Made by a program: the position numbers and the translations under genes. From NCBI RefSeq assembly GCF_001676705.1, contig NZ_CP016170.1, positions 3,906,001-3,970,000 on the forward strand: DNA of 64,000 nt. Direction: 5' to 3'. The notes under the pieces are model-generated. The model ran no database searches, was not told the DNA's origin, and saw only the letters and a list, made by a program, of their open reading frames with translations. Position 1 is the first letter of the stretch. Each line of letters opens with the position of its first letter. Origin of the DNA: Bordetella bronchialis (GTDB lineage Bacteria > Pseudomonadota > Gammaproteobacteria > Burkholderiales > Burkholderiaceae_B). Shown here one piece after another: positions 9,205 to 18,026 of the stretch.

Positions 9205-10866
9205 ATGTCCGGAATCCTGACCCTGCTCGACTTCGCCGGCTATGTCGCCCTGCTGTTATGGGGCGTTCATATGGTCCAGACGGGCGTGCAGCGCGCCTTC
9301 GGCGCGGCCCTGGGGGCGGTACTGGGCAGGGCCCTGGGCACCCGGTTGCGCGCGTTCGCGGCCGGATTGGGCATTACCGCCGCCTTGCAAAGCAGTACGG
9401 CCACCGGCCTGATGATCACGGGCTTCGCGGCCGGCGGCATGGTCGGCCTGGTGCCTGCCCTGTCCGCCATGCTGGGCGCCAATGTGGGCACGACCTTGAT
9501 CGTGCAGGTCCTGTCCTTCGACCTGACCGCGCTGGCACCGATCCTGATCCTGTTCGGCGTGTGGATGTTCCGCCGCTATCCGCCGGGGCGCACCCGCGAC
9601 CTGGGCCGCGTCTTCATCGGCCTGGGCTTGCTGCTGATTTCGCTGCACTCGCTGGTGGACCTGTTCGCGCCGTTCCAGAACGCCCCCCTGCTGCGCATCC
9701 TGCTGCAGGCCCTGGCCACCCAGCCCGTCGCCGCCATGCTGGTGGCGGCCGTCCTGACCTGGGCCGCCCATTCCAGCGTCGCCGTGGTGGTACTGCTGAT
9801 GTCCATGGCCTCGCACCAGCTGGTCACGCCGGAGGCCGCCTTCGCGATGGTCCTGGGCGCCAACCTGGGCACGGCCGTCAACCCCATGATCGAAGGCGTC
9901 ACCGGCGACGATCCCGCGGCGCGGCGCCTGCCGCTGGGGAATCTGCTGACCCGGGTCGGCGGGGTGGTGGTCGGCCTGGTCCTGCTGCCCTGGCTGGGCC
10001 CCTGGATGTCGGCCCTGTCGGACGACCCGGCACGCGCCGTCGCCAACTTCCACACGCTGTTCAATGCCGTGGTCGCGGCCGTCTTCCTGCCGCTGCTGTC
10101 GCCCTATGCCGCGCTGCTGACGCGCTGGCTGCCCAAGCGCATCGATCCCGACGATCCCGCCCGCCCGCAATACCTGGACGAATCGGCGCACGACATCCCG
10201 GCCGTGGCCCTGGGCAATGCGTCGCGCGAAGCCCTGCGCATGGCCGATATGCTGCAAACCCTGCTCGCCCTCGCGCGCGCCGGCTTCAAGCGTGATAACC
10301 GGCACCGCCTGCCGCAGGCCAAGCGCCTGGACGTGGCCATGGACAAGCTGGAAACGGCGATCACGCTATACCTTGCCACGCTGGACCGCGAAAGCATGAC
10401 CAGCGAGGACGTGCAGCGCATGGAGCAGATCCTGGCCTTCGCCAGCAACATCGGCCATGCCGCGGACATCGTCCATGGCGGCCTCCTGAGCCACGCCACG
10501 CGCCTGCGCAAACAGGGGTGGACGCTGGCCCCGGAGCAGCGGCAGCAACTGGACGAATCCATGGGCCAGCTGCTGACCAATGAACGGCGCACCGCGGCCC
10601 TGTTCGTCAACGCCGACCTGCGCCAGGCACGCGCCCTGGCCGGCGAAAAGGAAAGCTTCCGCGCGCTGGAAAGCCAGGCCGCGGAAGCGCATCTGCAGAA
10701 GATCAAATCCGGCCAGGTCGAGGAAGCCGAAATCGGGCAGATGTACCTGGACATCCTGCGCGACGTCAAAGGCGTGAACTCCTATCTGGTCGGCGCGGCG
10801 GCGTATCCGGTCCTGGCCAAGGAAGGCGAGCTGCTGCCCAGCCGGCTGCGGGAATCGGCCAATTGA
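9205..10866 (+). CDS. Na+/phosphate cotransporter family protein with PhoU-like domain
   Basis: 553-residue inner-membrane protein. The N-terminal half (1-310) carries two Na/Pi-cotransport repeats, the first with the QSSTAT signature near residue 62 and the second with HSSVAVVVL near 190. The C-terminal half (about 330-553) is a soluble, helical PhoU-like region. Homologues import or export phosphate with sodium; direction cannot be told. The ATG at 9205 begins MSGILTLLDFAGYVALLLWG, already hydrophobic, as is usual. It is convergent with the dienelactone hydrolase gene, with a shared hairpin region between them. Confidence 0.88.
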   Translation: MSGILTLLDFAGYVALLLWGVHMVQTGVQRAFGAALGAVLGRALGTRLRAFAAGLGITAALQSSTATGLMITGFAAGGMVGLVPALSAMLGANVGTTLIVQVLSFDLTALAPILILFGVWMFRRYPPGRTRDLGRVFIGLGLLLISLHSLVDLFAPFQNAPLLRILLQALATQPVAAMLVAAVLTWAAHSSVAVVVLLMSMASHQLVTPEAAFAMVLGANLGTAVNPMIEGVTGDDPAARRLPLGNLLTRVGGVVVGLVLLPWLGPWMSALSDDPARAVANFHTLFNAVVAAVFLPLLSPYAALLTRWLPKRIDPDDPARPQYLDESAHDIPAVALGNASREALRMADMLQTLLALARAGFKRDNRHRLPQAKRLDVAMDKLETAITLYLATLDRESMTSEDVQRMEQILAFASNIGHAADIVHGGLLSHATRLRKQGWTLAPEQRQQLDESMGQLLTNERRTAALFVNADLRQARALAGEKESFRALESQAAEAHLQKIKSGQVEEAEIGQMYLDILRDVKGVNSYLVGAAAYPVLAKEGELLPSRLRESAN

Positions 10867-10905
10867 AAAGGCGCGCCACCGCGCGCCCCTTGGCCTTGCG
10901 CCTTT
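10867..10905. terminator. Bidirectional terminator between convergent genes
   Basis: The inner hairpin GGCGCGC/GCGCGCC (10870-10887, CACC loop) is followed on the minus strand by TTTTC and so ends the hydrolase transcript. An outer pairing, AAAGGCGC (10867-10874) with GCGCCTTT (10898-10905), could end the plus-strand transcript. The outer arm overlaps the hydrolase stop codon. Confidence 0.6.
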
Positions 10906-11695
10906 ATTTCAGGTACTGGGAGAACCAGTCGCACATCCGGCGCCAGCCGTCCTTGGCGTCCGTTTCGTTGTAGCTCGGCCGGTAGTCCGCCAGGAAGGCA
11001 TGGCCGGAGTCGGGATAGACGACGAATTTCGACGCCTTGGCGTGGTCGTTGCCCTCGGCCAGGCGCTTCTTCATCAATTCGACGTCCTCCAGGGGAATGC
11101 TGGTGTCCTGGGCGCCATACAGGCCCAGCACGGGACCGTGCAGCTCCTTGGTCACATCGACGGCATTGCGCTTGATCAGCGGGCCATGGCCCTGCGTCAG
11201 CTTGCCGTACCAGGCGACGCCGGCCTTCACCTTGGGACTGTACGCGGTGTACATCCAGGTGATACGGCCGCCCCAGCAGAAGCCCGTCACACCGACGCGG
11301 CCGGCATCGCCGCCGTGCTGAGCGGCCCAGGCCACGCTGGCGTCCAGGTCGGCCATGACTTGCTCGTCGGGCACCTTGGCGACGATGTCCTGGATCAGCT
11401 TGGGGATATCGGTGTAGGTGGACGCATCGCCCTGGCGCTCGTACAGATTGACGGCAATGGCGAAATAGCCTTCCTTGGCCAGGCGACGGCATACGTCCTG
11501 GATGTGCTCGTGTATGCCGAAGATCTCCTGCACGACACAAACGATGGGCACGTCGGTCTTGCCCTCGGGCAGGGCGTAATAGGCCGGCACGGTGCCGTCC
11601 TTGACCGGCAGATCGATCAGGCCGTGCGTCAGGCCCTGCGGGCTGGTATGAATGGCCGTGCCTTGCACGGTTCCGGCGGCGGGCGAAAAACTCAT
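10904..11695 (-). CDS. Dienelactone hydrolase family protein
   Basis: 263-residue alpha/beta hydrolase of the carboxymethylenebutenolidase family. The nucleophile is a cysteine, C140 in GFCWGG; the other triad members are the Asp in YGAQDTSIP and the His in DSGHAF, and the family Glu is in VVQEIFGIHEHI. True dienelactone hydrolases open 4-carboxymethylenebut-2-en-4-olide in chlorocatechol breakdown, but many genomic homologues stand outside such operons, as here, and have unknown substrates. No signal peptide, hence cytosolic. The ATG at 11695 gives a short tail before the domain; monocistronic. Confidence 0.88.
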   Translation of the reverse strand: MSFSPAAGTVQGTAIHTSPQGLTHGLIDLPVKDGTVPAYYALPEGKTDVPIVCVVQEIFGIHEHIQDVCRRLAKEGYFAIAVNLYERQGDASTYTDIPKLIQDIVAKVPDEQVMADLDASVAWAAQHGGDAGRVGVTGFCWGGRITWMYTAYSPKVKAGVAWYGKLTQGHGPLIKRNAVDVTKELHGPVLGLYGAQDTSIPLEDVELMKKRLAEGNDHAKASKFVVYPDSGHAFLADYRPSYNETDAKDGWRRMCDWFSQYLK

Positions 11696-11870
11696 GGCGG
11701 TATCCTCGGGCTGGGGTGGAGCACATGGGCGGCGCGTCAGGATGGCCGCCCCGGGCGCCGTCCTTCCGGCGCTTCCGCCCGATTATGCCGCGCATTCCCT
11801 TAACGCGTGCTGGAACCACCGCCCGCCGCCGGTCCGGTGCGCCGGCTGCCCTTCCTGCCACGCCGCCCGG

Positions 11871-14588
11871 CTAGTGCGCCTGCTCCCAGTTCTTGCCCAC
11901 GCCGACCTCCGCCACCAGCGGCACGCGCAGCCGCGCGACATTGCACATCAGGCCGGGCAGCTCGGCGCGCACGCGCTCGGCCTCGGCATCCGGCACCTCG
12001 AGCACCAGTTCATCGTGCACCTGCATGATCATGCGAGTCAGCAGTCCTTCCTGCTCGATCCAGCGCTGCACCGCAACCATGGCCATCTTGATCAGGTCGG
12101 CCGCGGTACCCTGCATGGGCGCGTTGATGGCGGCACGTTCGGCCGCCTGCCGGCGCGGTCCCGACCCGCCGCGGATTTCCGGCAGCCACAGCCGACGTCC
12201 GAATACCGTTTCCACGTAGCCCTGTTCGCGCGCCAGGACGCGCGTCGACTCCATATACTGCGCCACGCCCGGATAGCGGGCGAAATACCGGTCGATGTAG
12301 GCCTGGGCCGCCTCGCGCGTGATGCCCAGGTTGGACGCGAGCCCGAATACGCCCATGCCGTAGATCAGGCCGAAATTGATGGCCTTGGCGGCGCGCCGCT
12401 GCTCCGCCGCCACGGCTTCCAGCGGCACGCCGAAGACCTCGGCCGCCGTGGCGCGGTGGATGTCCTCGCCGGCGGCGAAGGCCTGCTGCAGATTGGCGTC
12501 GTCCGAGACGTGGGCCATGATGCGCAGTTCGATCTGCGAATAGTCCGCCGACATCAGCACGCCGCGCTCGGCGACGAAGGCCTCGCGTACCCGACGGCCG
12601 GCCGGCGTGCGCACCGGAATGTTCTGCAGATTCGGTTCGGAAGACGCCAGCCTGCCGGTGATCACCGCCGCCTGGGCATAATGCGTGTGCACGCGGCCGG
12701 TGGCGGGATTGATCATGCGCGGCAGCTTGTCCGTGTATGTCGATTTCAGCTTGGACAGGCCACGGTATTCCAGCAGTACCTGTGGTAGCGGATAGTCCTG
12801 CGCCAGCTTGCTCAGGACTTCCTCGTCGGTTGAAGGCGCCCCGCTGGCGGTCTTGCGCACCACGGGCAGCTGCATGCGGCCGAACAGGATTTCCCCCAGC
12901 TGCTTGGGGGAATTCAGGTTGAACGGTTGGCCGGCCAGCTCGTATGCGCGCTGTTCCAGCGTCAGCATCTCCTGCCCCAGGGCCGAGCTTTGCCGATGCA
13001 GTTCCTGCGCGTCCACGCGTACGCCCGTGCGCTCGATTTCGGTCAGGACCTCTGAAACCTGGATTTCCAGTTTGTAGATGGTCTCCAGGCCGGGATCCGC
13101 GCTGACGCGCGGGCGCAGCAGGCGATGCATCTGCAGGGTGAAGTCGGCGTCCTCGGCGGCGTAGTGGCCGGCGCGGTCTATCGGCACCTCGTCGAAGCAG
13201 ATCTGGTTGGCGCCCTTGCCGCACAAGGCCTCGTAGGTGATGCCGCTGCGGCCCAGCCAGCGCTGCGCCAGGTCCGCCAGGCTGACACTGCGGTGCGATT
13301 CCAGCACATAGGCCTGCAGCATCGTGTCTTCCGCGATCCCGGCCAGGCGCACGCCCTCGTTGCGCAGCACGTGGGCATCGTATTTGGCATTGTGCAGCAG
13401 CTTGGGAATGGCGGGGTCTTCCAGCCAGGCGCGCAGGCGCTGCAGCACTTCGTCCTTGGGCAGTTGATCCCCGGCCTCCGGCCCCCGATGGGCCACGGGG
13501 ATATAACAGGCCACGCCGGGCTCGACGGAGAACGACAAGCCCACCAGGCGCGCCTGCATTTCGTCGAGCGAGGTGGTTTCCGTATCGACCGCCGCCAGCG
13601 GGGCCGCGCGCAGCTTTTCCAGCCAGGCGTCGAACGCCGTCCAATCGGTGATGACCTGGTAGTCGACCTCTGCCGGCGGCTCGGGCCGTTCCGGGGCGAT
13701 GCGCGAATCGCCGGCCGGCACGCGTTCGGTTTCGCCGCTGACCTCGCGCAGCCAGGTGCGGAAGCCATAGCGCTCGTACAGCGCGAGCAGGGCTTCCTTG
13801 TCCTCTTCCAGGGGGACCAGGGATTCGGGCCCGGCCATGGTGGCGCTGAGGTCGCAGTCCCGGCGCACCGACAGCAATTCGCGCGTGAGCGGAAAGTTGG
13901 CGATGGCCGTGCGCAGGTTGTTGCCCGTGACCCCCTTGATGGTTTCCGCGGACTCCACCAGCTTGTCGATGCTGCCGAACTCCGTCAGCCACTTGACCGC
14001 GGTCTTGGGGCCGACCTTGTCGACGCCCGGGACGTTGTCCACCGCATCGCCGATCAACATCAGGTAATCGACGATGCGCGCCGGCGGCACGCCGAACTTC
14101 TTGACGACCCCGGCGGGATCCAGCGTTTCGCCGGTCATGGTATTGACCAGCGTGACATGGTCGTCCACCAGCTGTGCAAGATCCTTGTCGCCGGTGGACA
14201 CGATGGTCTTGATGCCGTGTTCGGTGGCGATGCGCGCCAGCGTACCGATGACGTCGTCGGCCTCCACGCCTTCGATGGCGAAGATCGGCCAGCCCAGCGC
14301 GCGCACGACGTTGTGTATGGGTTCGATCTGCGCAGCCAGGTCTTCGGGCATGGGCGGCCGATGCGACTTGTACTCGGGATACAGGTCGTCACGGAAGGTT
14401 TTCCCCCGGGCATCGAAAATGCAAGCCACGTACTGCGCGTCATAGTCCTGCTTTAGCTTCCGGAGCATATTGACGACGCCGTACAACGCCCCGGTCGGCT
14501 CGCCTTGCGCGTTGCGCAAGTCGGGCATGGCATGATAAGCGCGGTACAAATAGCTAGAACCGTCAACCAGCAACAGGGTTTTATTCAT
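11871..14588 (-). CDS. polA: DNA polymerase I
   Basis: 905-residue repair and Okazaki-fragment polymerase. The 5' nuclease domain spans about 1-290. The 3'-5' exonuclease domain (about 320-510) keeps DTETTSLD, NAKYDAHVL and YAAEDADF, so proofreading should be active. The polymerase domain has motif A ADYSQIELRIMAH, motif B RRAAKAINFGLIYG and motif C MQVHDELVLEVP. The ATG at 14588 begins MNKTLLLVDGSSYLYRAYHA, the family start, but no Shine-Dalgarno sequence precedes it. The start codon overlaps the ATG of the divergent LOG gene on the other strand within CATG, so its promoter must lie inside that gene. Confidence 0.97.
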   Translation of the reverse strand: MNKTLLLVDGSSYLYRAYHAMPDLRNAQGEPTGALYGVVNMLRKLKQDYDAQYVACIFDARGKTFRDDLYPEYKSHRPPMPEDLAAQIEPIHNVVRALGWPIFAIEGVEADDVIGTLARIATEHGIKTIVSTGDKDLAQLVDDHVTLVNTMTGETLDPAGVVKKFGVPPARIVDYLMLIGDAVDNVPGVDKVGPKTAVKWLTEFGSIDKLVESAETIKGVTGNNLRTAIANFPLTRELLSVRRDCDLSATMAGPESLVPLEEDKEALLALYERYGFRTWLREVSGETERVPAGDSRIAPERPEPPAEVDYQVITDWTAFDAWLEKLRAAPLAAVDTETTSLDEMQARLVGLSFSVEPGVACYIPVAHRGPEAGDQLPKDEVLQRLRAWLEDPAIPKLLHNAKYDAHVLRNEGVRLAGIAEDTMLQAYVLESHRSVSLADLAQRWLGRSGITYEALCGKGANQICFDEVPIDRAGHYAAEDADFTLQMHRLLRPRVSADPGLETIYKLEIQVSEVLTEIERTGVRVDAQELHRQSSALGQEMLTLEQRAYELAGQPFNLNSPKQLGEILFGRMQLPVVRKTASGAPSTDEEVLSKLAQDYPLPQVLLEYRGLSKLKSTYTDKLPRMINPATGRVHTHYAQAAVITGRLASSEPNLQNIPVRTPAGRRVREAFVAERGVLMSADYSQIELRIMAHVSDDANLQQAFAAGEDIHRATAAEVFGVPLEAVAAEQRRAAKAINFGLIYGMGVFGLASNLGITREAAQAYIDRYFARYPGVAQYMESTRVLAREQGYVETVFGRRLWLPEIRGGSGPRRQAAERAAINAPMQGTAADLIKMAMVAVQRWIEQEGLLTRMIMQVHDELVLEVPDAEAERVRAELPGLMCNVARLRVPLVAEVGVGKNWEQAH

Positions 14589-15270
14589 GGTCAAAAAGGA
14601 AGATGGCAGGGACACGCCCGCCGGCAAGCAAATACCGGTGATTATGTCAGAGATACTGACCGCGGCTGAGAAGCTGCGCGACCTTGGTCCGGCCGTCAGC
14701 ATTTTCGGCAGCGCGCGCGTCAGCCGGGAATCGCCCTACTACGCACAGGCCGAGGCATTGGCCGCGGCGCTGGCGCAAGCGGGTTTCGCCATCATCGCGG
14801 GGGGCGGACCGGGCATTATGGAAGCCGCCAATAAAGGCGCATTCGAAACAGGCGGCACCAGCGTCGGCCTGAATATCGTTCTTCCGCACGAGGCGAACAA
14901 TAACGAGTACCAGACCATCAGCCTGATGTTCGAGTATTTCTACGCACGCAAGGCGACGTTCTTCATGCACAGCTTTGCCTACGTGGCGCTGCCGGGCGGC
15001 TTCGGCACCCTGGACGAATTGTTCGAGGCCCTGACGCTGGTCCAGACGGGCAAGGTACCGCCGGCGCCCATCGTGCTCATGGGCAAGGACTACTGGCATG
15101 GCGCGGTGGACTGGCTGGCCAAGACGGTGCTCAGCAACGGCATGATCGGGGCGCATGACCTGGAGCTCTTCATCGTGGAAGACGATCCCAAGGTGGTGGT
15201 CAGCCGCATTATCGACTTCCATACCCGCTATCTCTCCCCGGAGCAGTACGCACCTTCTTTGCCGGCCTGA
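14587..15270 (+). CDS. LOG family protein (cytokinin-riboside-monophosphate phosphoribohydrolase type)
   Basis: 227-residue Rossmann-fold protein of the TIGR00730/LOG family. The motifs GGGPGIMEAANKGA and LPGGFGTLDELFE are the phosphate-binding and catalytic signatures; members hydrolyse nucleoside 5'-monophosphates to free base and ribose 5-phosphate. In bacteria the role is often nucleotide turnover rather than hormone synthesis. The ATG at 14587 has AGGG nine bases upstream; an in-frame ATG at 14644 (MSEILTAAEKLRDLG) would drop 19 residues and remove the overlap with polA. The gene is divergent from polA with start codons overlapping in CATG. Confidence 0.87.
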   Translation: MVKKEDGRDTPAGKQIPVIMSEILTAAEKLRDLGPAVSIFGSARVSRESPYYAQAEALAAALAQAGFAIIAGGGPGIMEAANKGAFETGGTSVGLNIVLPHEANNNEYQTISLMFEYFYARKATFFMHSFAYVALPGGFGTLDELFEALTLVQTGKVPPAPIVLMGKDYWHGAVDWLAKTVLSNGMIGAHDLELFIVEDDPKVVVSRIIDFHTRYLSPEQYAPSLPA

Positions 15271-15370
15271 AGCCAGGCCGGATCGCGCGGCCGCGTCGGC
15301 GCGGCGGGGATACCGCCGTACCATCCTGGGGGCGGCCTCTTCGTCCGTGCGCAAGGGCGGCGTGCCGGCC

Positions 15371-15435
15371 GGACCGGACCGGGCCGGACCGGACTGGACT
15401 GGACTGGACTGGATTGGACTGGACTGGACGGGACT
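15371..15435 (+). repeat. Pentanucleotide tandem repeat (GGACY, 13 units)
   Basis: Thirteen consecutive 5-base units, mostly GGACC then GGACT, with single-base variants (GGGCC, GGATT, GGACG). It lies in the 501-base gap between the LOG gene and ureD, about 225 bases before the sigma-54 promoter. The unit is not a multiple of three and sits outside any credible gene. Such arrays can vary in copy number by replication slippage. The remainder of the gap holds the regulatory sites listed separately and no gene I can support. Confidence 0.85.
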
Positions 15436-15512
15436 CGATCCGCTGGCGCGCCCGATTGGCGCACTCCGCATTCCGCCCGCGCACCGGACCGCAGCGCCCG
15501 GCGATCCGAAAT

Positions 15513-15538
15513 GGTGCACTTCGCCATGTTTCGGTGCA
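15513..15538. promoter_or_regulatory. Possible NtrC-type enhancer half sites
   Basis: GGTGCA occurs at 15513-15518 and again at 15533-15538, 20 bases apart (about two helical turns); the first overlaps TGCAC in reverse orientation. TGCAC...GGTGCA resembles NtrC sites, but the inner spacing (13) is longer than the usual 6 or so. Position, about 125-150 bases before the sigma-54 promoter, is right for an enhancer. Weak evidence. Confidence 0.25.
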
Positions 15539-15564
15539 TAAGCGCGCACAGAATCGGCGCATTT

Positions 15565-15579
15565 GTTTCATTTTGAAAC
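15565..15579. promoter_or_regulatory. Inverted repeat upstream of the urease promoter
   Basis: GTTTCA, three Ts, TGAAAC: a perfect 6-bp inverted repeat in a small AT-rich patch of an otherwise GC-rich gap, about 83 bases before the sigma-54 promoter. Candidate protein-binding site; binder unknown. Confidence 0.25.
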
Positions 15580-15661
15580 TTCTAACCGGCGCGGCCGTCC
15601 GCCGGCGGGCGCCTGGACGCCGGGTTCTCTCCCATTTGGGCCGCCCCTCTCGCCCTCAATA

Positions 15662-15677
15662 TGGCACGCATTTTGCA
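15662..15677 (+). promoter_or_regulatory. Sigma-54 (RpoN) promoter of the urease operon
   Basis: TGGCACG (15662-15668), four bases, TTGCA (15673-15677) matches the -24/-12 consensus TGGCACGN4TTGCW perfectly, including the GG-to-GC spacing. Transcription should start near 15689, about 83 bases before the ureD ATG at 15772. Sigma-54 dependence implies an enhancer-binding activator; NtrC and nitrogen limitation is the obvious possibility for urease but is not shown by sequence. Confidence 0.75.
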
Positions 15678-15771
15678 TCGACCCGGTGCAACGCCACTGC
15701 GACCCGCGCCGTCTTCCCGGCCGGCCCGCCGCGGCATTTTTCCATCCTTCTTGCCGGAGACCCGCCGCCTC

Positions 15772-16644
15772 ATGGACGTGCCACGCCCCATCCTGGACGC
15801 CCCGCATGCCGGCGGCTGGCTGGCAAGTCTGCGATTGGGCCTGGCCTGCCGGCAGGGACGTACCGTTCTGGCCCGGCGCCAGCACCTGGGGCCCCTTATG
15901 GTCCAGAAGGCGCTGTATCCGGAAGGGGACAGCGGCATCTGCCACCTGACCCTGCTGCATCCGCCCGGCGGCCTGGCCGCGGGCGATACGCTGCGCCTGG
16001 ACATCGAACTCGAACCCCATGCGCACGCCGTTTTCTCCACGCCGGGCGCGACCAAGTGGTACAAGGCCCATCCCCGTTACCCGTCGCGGCAGGACGTGGA
16101 CATCCGCGTCGGCGATGGCGCCCGCCTGGACTGGCTGCCGCTGGAGAACATCTTCTTCGACCATAGCCAGGCTTGCCAGCGCATCGACGTCCAGCTTGGG
16201 ACGGGCGCCAGCGCGCTGGGCTGGGATGCGGCGCTGCTGGGCCGCCAAGCGGCGGGCGAAACATGGAGCGCCGGCCAGGCGCGCACCGATTTCCGGCTGC
16301 GGGACGGCACGGGCCGGCTTCTGTGGGCGGAGCGGCAACGCCTGCGGGCGGACGCCGGCCTGCGAGAGGCGCCTCAGGGCCTGGGCGGACTTCCCGCCTA
16401 CGGCACGCTGTGGGCCGCAGGGCCCGCCTGCACGCGGGAACTGGCGGAATCGCTCGCGCCCGGCCTGCCCTTCGACGCCGGCCTGCGCGCCGGCGCCACC
16501 AGCCCTGCCTCCGGCGTGCTGCTCGTGCGCGCCGCCGCCGCCCACATCGAACCGCTGCGGCGCCTGTTCGCCGCGCTGTGGCTGCAACTGCGCCCGCGGG
16601 TGCATGGCGTTCCCGGCCGCCCCCTGCGTTTGTGGGCGACCTGA
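15772..16644 (+). CDS. ureD: Urease accessory protein UreD
   Basis: 290-residue scaffold protein (UreH in some species) that binds the urease apoenzyme and, with UreF and UreG, delivers nickel. Family segments include [15 protein letters not shown] (about residue 92), [12 protein letters not shown] and [10 protein letters not shown]. First gene of the operon, behind the sigma-54 promoter. The ATG at 15772 ([16 protein letters not shown]) is chosen; the open frame extends upstream to 15661 but that would put the start inside the promoter. Ribosome site is weak (GGAG 12 bases upstream). Confidence 0.93.
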   Translation: MDVPRPILDAPHAGGWLASLRLGLACRQGRTVLARRQHLGPLMVQKALYPEGDSGICHLTLLHPPGGLAAGDTLRLDIELEPHAHAVFSTPGATKWYKAHPRYPSRQDVDIRVGDGARLDWLPLENIFFDHSQACQRIDVQLGTGASALGWDAALLGRQAAGETWSAGQARTDFRLRDGTGRLLWAERQRLRADAGLREAPQGLGGLPAYGTLWAAGPACTRELAESLAPGLPFDAGLRAGATSPASGVLLVRAAAAHIEPLRRLFAALWLQLRPRVHGVPGRPLRLWAT

Positions 16645-16663
16645 TATCCCCTGGACCCTTCCC

Positions 16664-16966
16664 ATGAAGCTGACGCCCCGAGAGAAAGACAAGCTCCTGA
16701 TATTCACCGCCGCCCTGCTGGCCGAACGGCGCAAGGCGCGCGGCCTGAAACTGAACTACCCCGAAGCCGTGGCCTATATCAGCGCCGCACTGATGGAAGG
16801 CGCCCGCGACGGCAGGACCGTCGCCGAGCTGATGGACTACGGCACCACCCTGCTGACGCGCGAGGACGTCATGGAGGGCGTTCCCGAAATGATCCCCGAC
16901 GTGCAGATCGAGGCCACTTTCCCCGACGGGACCAAGTTGGTGACGGTCCATCACCCGATCGCCTGA
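16664..16966 (+). CDS. ureA: Urease gamma subunit
   Basis: 100-residue structural subunit of urease (urea to ammonia and CO2). [29 protein letters not shown] and [21 protein letters not shown] are the standard signatures and the length is exactly typical. Starts 20 bases after ureD. Structural genes are separate (alpha, beta, gamma), unlike the fused forms of Helicobacter. Confidence 0.97.
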   Translation: MKLTPREKDKLLIFTAALLAERRKARGLKLNYPEAVAYISAALMEGARDGRTVAELMDYGTTLLTREDVMEGVPEMIPDVQIEATFPDGTKLVTVHHPIA

Positions 16967-17008
16967 CCGGCGAACCTATGCCCCTTTTGCCATGGAGAAC
17001 ATCAAGAG

Positions 17009-17608
17009 ATGAACCGTTCACGCATCGCGGCGATCGCCGCATGGTCCACGCTGCTGGTCGCCGGCGCCGCCGGCGCGCATCCCCTGCGGGAACATATCGC
17101 CGAGGCGGCGGGCATGGCATCCAGCGCCGTGGCGGGCCTGCTGCATCCGCTGACCGGACTGGACCACTTGTGCGCCATGATCGCCGTTGGCATGTGGAGC
17201 GCGATGACGGCGCGCCGAGTCTGGCTCGCGCCCCTGAGCTTCGCGGCCGTCCTGCTGCTTGGCGCACTGGTCGGCCTGGCGCGTGTACCCATGCCCGCCG
17301 TGGAACCCATGATCGCGGCATCGCTGCTGGTATTGGGGCTGCTGGTGGCTGCCCGCGCGCGGCTGCCGGAGTGGGCCGGCGCGGCCATCGCGGCGCTGTT
17401 CGCCTTCTTCCACGGGCATGCGCACGGCCATGAGCTGCCGGAAGCCGCCAGCGCCGGTGCCTATATCGCGGGCTTCATGGCCGCGACGGTGGGATTGCAT
17501 TGCGCCGGCATCGCCGCCGGCGTGGCGCTGCGCCAGGCGCATGCCTGGCTGCCGCGCATCGCCGGCCTGGGCGTGGCGCTGTACGGCGCCGTGCTGCTGG
17601 CCGCTTGA
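17009..17608 (+). CDS. ureJ: HupE/UreJ-family membrane protein
   Basis: 199-residue inner-membrane protein with an N-terminal signal-like helix and about six membrane segments. The family motif HPLTGLDHLCAMIAVG (about residue 46) and the His-rich FFHGHAHGHELP (about 133) are visible; both are thought to bind nickel or cobalt, so a nickel permease feeding urease assembly is likely. Placement between ureA and ureB is the arrangement known from Bordetella-type urease operons. It starts 42 bases after ureA and ends 15 bases before ureB. Confidence 0.9.
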   Translation: MNRSRIAAIAAWSTLLVAGAAGAHPLREHIAEAAGMASSAVAGLLHPLTGLDHLCAMIAVGMWSAMTARRVWLAPLSFAAVLLLGALVGLARVPMPAVEPMIAASLLVLGLLVAARARLPEWAGAAIAALFAFFHGHAHGHELPEAASAGAYIAGFMAATVGLHCAGIAAGVALRQAHAWLPRIAGLGVALYGAVLLAA

Positions 17609-17623
17609 AAGAAGGAGCGCGCG

Positions 17624-17929
17624 ATGATACCCGGCGAGCTCCTGGTGGACGATGGCGAAATAGAACTGAACGCCGGCCGCGCCACGATCACCGTCACGGT
17701 GGCCAACACGGGCGACCGGCCCATCCAGGTCGGTTCGCATTACCACTTCCATGAAGTCAACGACGCATTGCGCTTCGATCGCGCGGCGACGCGCGGCTAC
17801 AGGCTGAATATCACGGCCGGCACCGCCGTCCGCTTCGAGCCCGGCCAGACACGCACCGTGGAATTGGTTGCCCTGGCGGGCGAGCGCGCGGTCTACGGGT
17901 TCGCGGGCCGCGTGATGGGCAAACTGTGA
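17624..17929 (+). CDS. ureB: Urease beta subunit
   Basis: 101-residue structural subunit; [19 protein letters not shown] and the [18 protein letters not shown] block are characteristic. AAGGAG precedes the ATG at 17624. Part of the ureDAJBCEFG operon. A 97-base gap without any recognisable gene separates it from ureC. Confidence 0.97.
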   Translation: MIPGELLVDDGEIELNAGRATITVTVANTGDRPIQVGSHYHFHEVNDALRFDRAATRGYRLNITAGTAVRFEPGQTRTVELVALAGERAVYGFAGRVMGKL

Positions 17930-18026
17930 AGCCGGGCCGCCTATCGCGAGCGCGCGGCCGGCAGGCCCGCGCCGGCATCCCCCTGATGAACACCAGCCCG
18001 GCGCGCGGCGCCGCGGGAGCATACGC

